Shown one piece after another: positions 6,462 through 7,069 of a stretch of DNA of 7,069 bases. The notes under the pieces were generated by a model that had not been told where the DNA came from, did not search any database, and was given only the letters and a program-made list of their open reading frames with translations. The stretch is from contig CAINOM010000064.1 of the NCBI GenBank assembly GCA_903851455.1, positions 1 to 7,069 of the forward strand, in the 5' to 3' direction. A program made the translations under genes and the position numbers. How positions within the stretch are numbered: the stretch's first letter is position 1; each line of letters starts with the position of its first letter. The DNA comes from an uncultured Bacteroidota bacterium (GTDB taxonomy: Bacteria > Bacteroidota > Bacteroidia > Chitinophagales > Chitinophagaceae).

Positions 6462-6486
6462 CAAACTTAAGGATTTCCGGAGGCAT
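6462..6486 (-). promoter_or_regulatory. putative Bacteroidota-type promoter of the bdhA operon
   Basis: On the minus strand TAAGTTTG (6469-6462) matches the Bacteroidota -7 consensus TAnnTTTG exactly. Seventeen bases upstream sits TTTC, one mismatch from the TTTG core of the -33 element. Transcription would begin around 6455, giving a leader of about a dozen bases before the GTG. The -7 match is directly visible; the -33 assignment is weak. Confidence 0.45.
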
Positions 6487-6579
6487 GAAACGTTATTTTT
6501 TGAGCACATCGTTTCTCGTTTTAACTGCATCGCGGCATAGTTTTTACGGCGAAATCTGAAAAATCATAGTTGTTATTTC

Positions 6580-7069
6580 ATGAAAAAAGGAACAGCATAC
6601 AAAGCCGAAGCGGAAAAGACCGCCAAACTCCACAAAAGGATACAAGCCCAGGTGGCTGCGGCGGATAAGCGCAAACCTAAAAGGGACCATGACAAGGCCA
6701 TGCAGGCGGGCGCGCGGAAGTACCCGGAACCTCCCTTGCATAAGCAGCATCTTGTAAAGCCCGGTATAGAAGCAAAGCTGGATCTGCAACCAATGTATGA
6801 TGCGCCTTTTTATAAAGGATCTGAAAAGCTGCCAGGCAAGGTGGCGATCATTACCGGCGGAGATTCAGGAATAGGCAGATCTGTGGCGATCTTGTTTGCG
6901 AGAGAGGGCGCTAATATTGTTATTGTGTACCTGAATGAGCATAACGATGCGGAGACCACGAAATTGGCCGTGGAGAAAGAAGGAAGACAGTGCTTGCTGA
7001 TACCCGGCGACGTACGCAACCGGGATTTCTGCAATGACGTGGTGAAACAAACCATGAAGGAGTTTGGCA
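6580..7069 (+). CDS. SDR family oxidoreductase, YghA/GS39-like (3' end cut by window)
   Basis: The first 163 codons of a rightward gene that is still open at the right edge. Residues 1-48 form a Lys/Ala-rich, probably helical extension (MKKGTAYKAEAEKTAKLHKR and onward). This is followed by a PEPPLHKQHLVKPGIEAKL segment and a YKGSEKLPGKVA lead-in. The Rossmann fold has TGGDSGIG (92-99) for NAD(P) binding and GDV (143-145), an adenine-binding position. The catalytic Ser-Tyr-Lys lies beyond the window. The PGIxAKM-like segment plus GGDSGIGR is typical of the E. coli YghA/Bacillus GS39 group, linked to general stress and aldehyde or alcohol oxidoreduction; the substrate is unknown. The basic extension is longer than the short leader I recall in E. 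coli YghA. No Shine-Dalgarno sequence is seen before the ATG. It is divergent from bdhA, with 137 bases between the start codons. Confidence 0.88.
   Translation, partial: MKKGTAYKAEAEKTAKLHKRIQAQVAAADKRKPKRDHDKAMQAGARKYPEPPLHKQHLVKPGIEAKLDLQPMYDAPFYKGSEKLPGKVAIITGGDSGIGRSVAILFAREGANIVIVYLNEHNDAETTKLAVEKEGRQCLLIPGDVRNRDFCNDVVKQTMKEFG

Noticed and set aside
6443..6579. Possible small RNA or riboswitch between the two divergent dehydrogenase genes
   Set aside because: No extended pairing or known aptamer-like conserved blocks are visible in these 137 bases beyond the candidate bdhA promoter.

Overview
The window looks like a chromosomal segment of a Bacteroidota bacterium, probably near Chitinophagaceae (inference). 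The strongest clue is the multicopper oxidase, which ends in a type IX secretion (T9SS) sorting domain, a hallmark of this phylum. Supporting clues are start sites without clear Shine-Dalgarno sequences, AT-rich intergenic DNA around moderately GC coding DNA, and a perfect TAnnTTTG-type -7 promoter element. I see no mobile-element gene, CRISPR array, rRNA or tRNA.

Layout, left to right. (1) 1-109: possible 5' end of an unidentified leftward gene cut by the window edge, followed by an AT-rich spacer with a palindrome and four perfect ACTTTA hexamers. (2) 385-1488: a soluble response-regulator/histidine-kinase protein, rightward. (3) 1489-1729: a convergent intergenic region holding three degenerate tandem copies of a 67-68 bp GC-rich, hairpin-forming repeat. 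(4) 1730-4032: a leftward two-gene operon of a T9SS-exported multicopper oxidase followed 8 bp later by an exported thioredoxin-like protein. A perfect 8-bp inverted repeat lies at the start of the oxidase. (5) 4296-4763: a rightward TspO/MBR membrane protein, divergent from the oxidase operon. (6) 4781-6442: a leftward operon of D-3-hydroxybutyrate dehydrogenase (GTG start) followed by an alpha/beta hydrolase. (7) 6580 to the right edge: the first 163 codons of a rightward YghA/GS39-like short-chain dehydrogenase with a long basic N-terminal extension.

How the genes may work together. The oxidase and thioredoxin-like protein probably share a transcript and act in the envelope or outside the cell (copper or phenolic oxidation, thiol redox). 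TspO binds tetrapyrroles and some multicopper oxidases oxidise bilins, so their divergent arrangement suggests a testable but weak link. The dehydrogenase/hydrolase pair would suit 3-hydroxybutyrate use, with the hydrolase perhaps releasing the substrate from an ester. The kinase stands alone and its target is not visible here.

Most genes belong to familiar families. I do not see a clearly new multi-gene system. The signals most worth a second look are non-coding: the 67-68 bp repeat array, the inverted repeat over the oxidase start, and the hexamer tract before the kinase.
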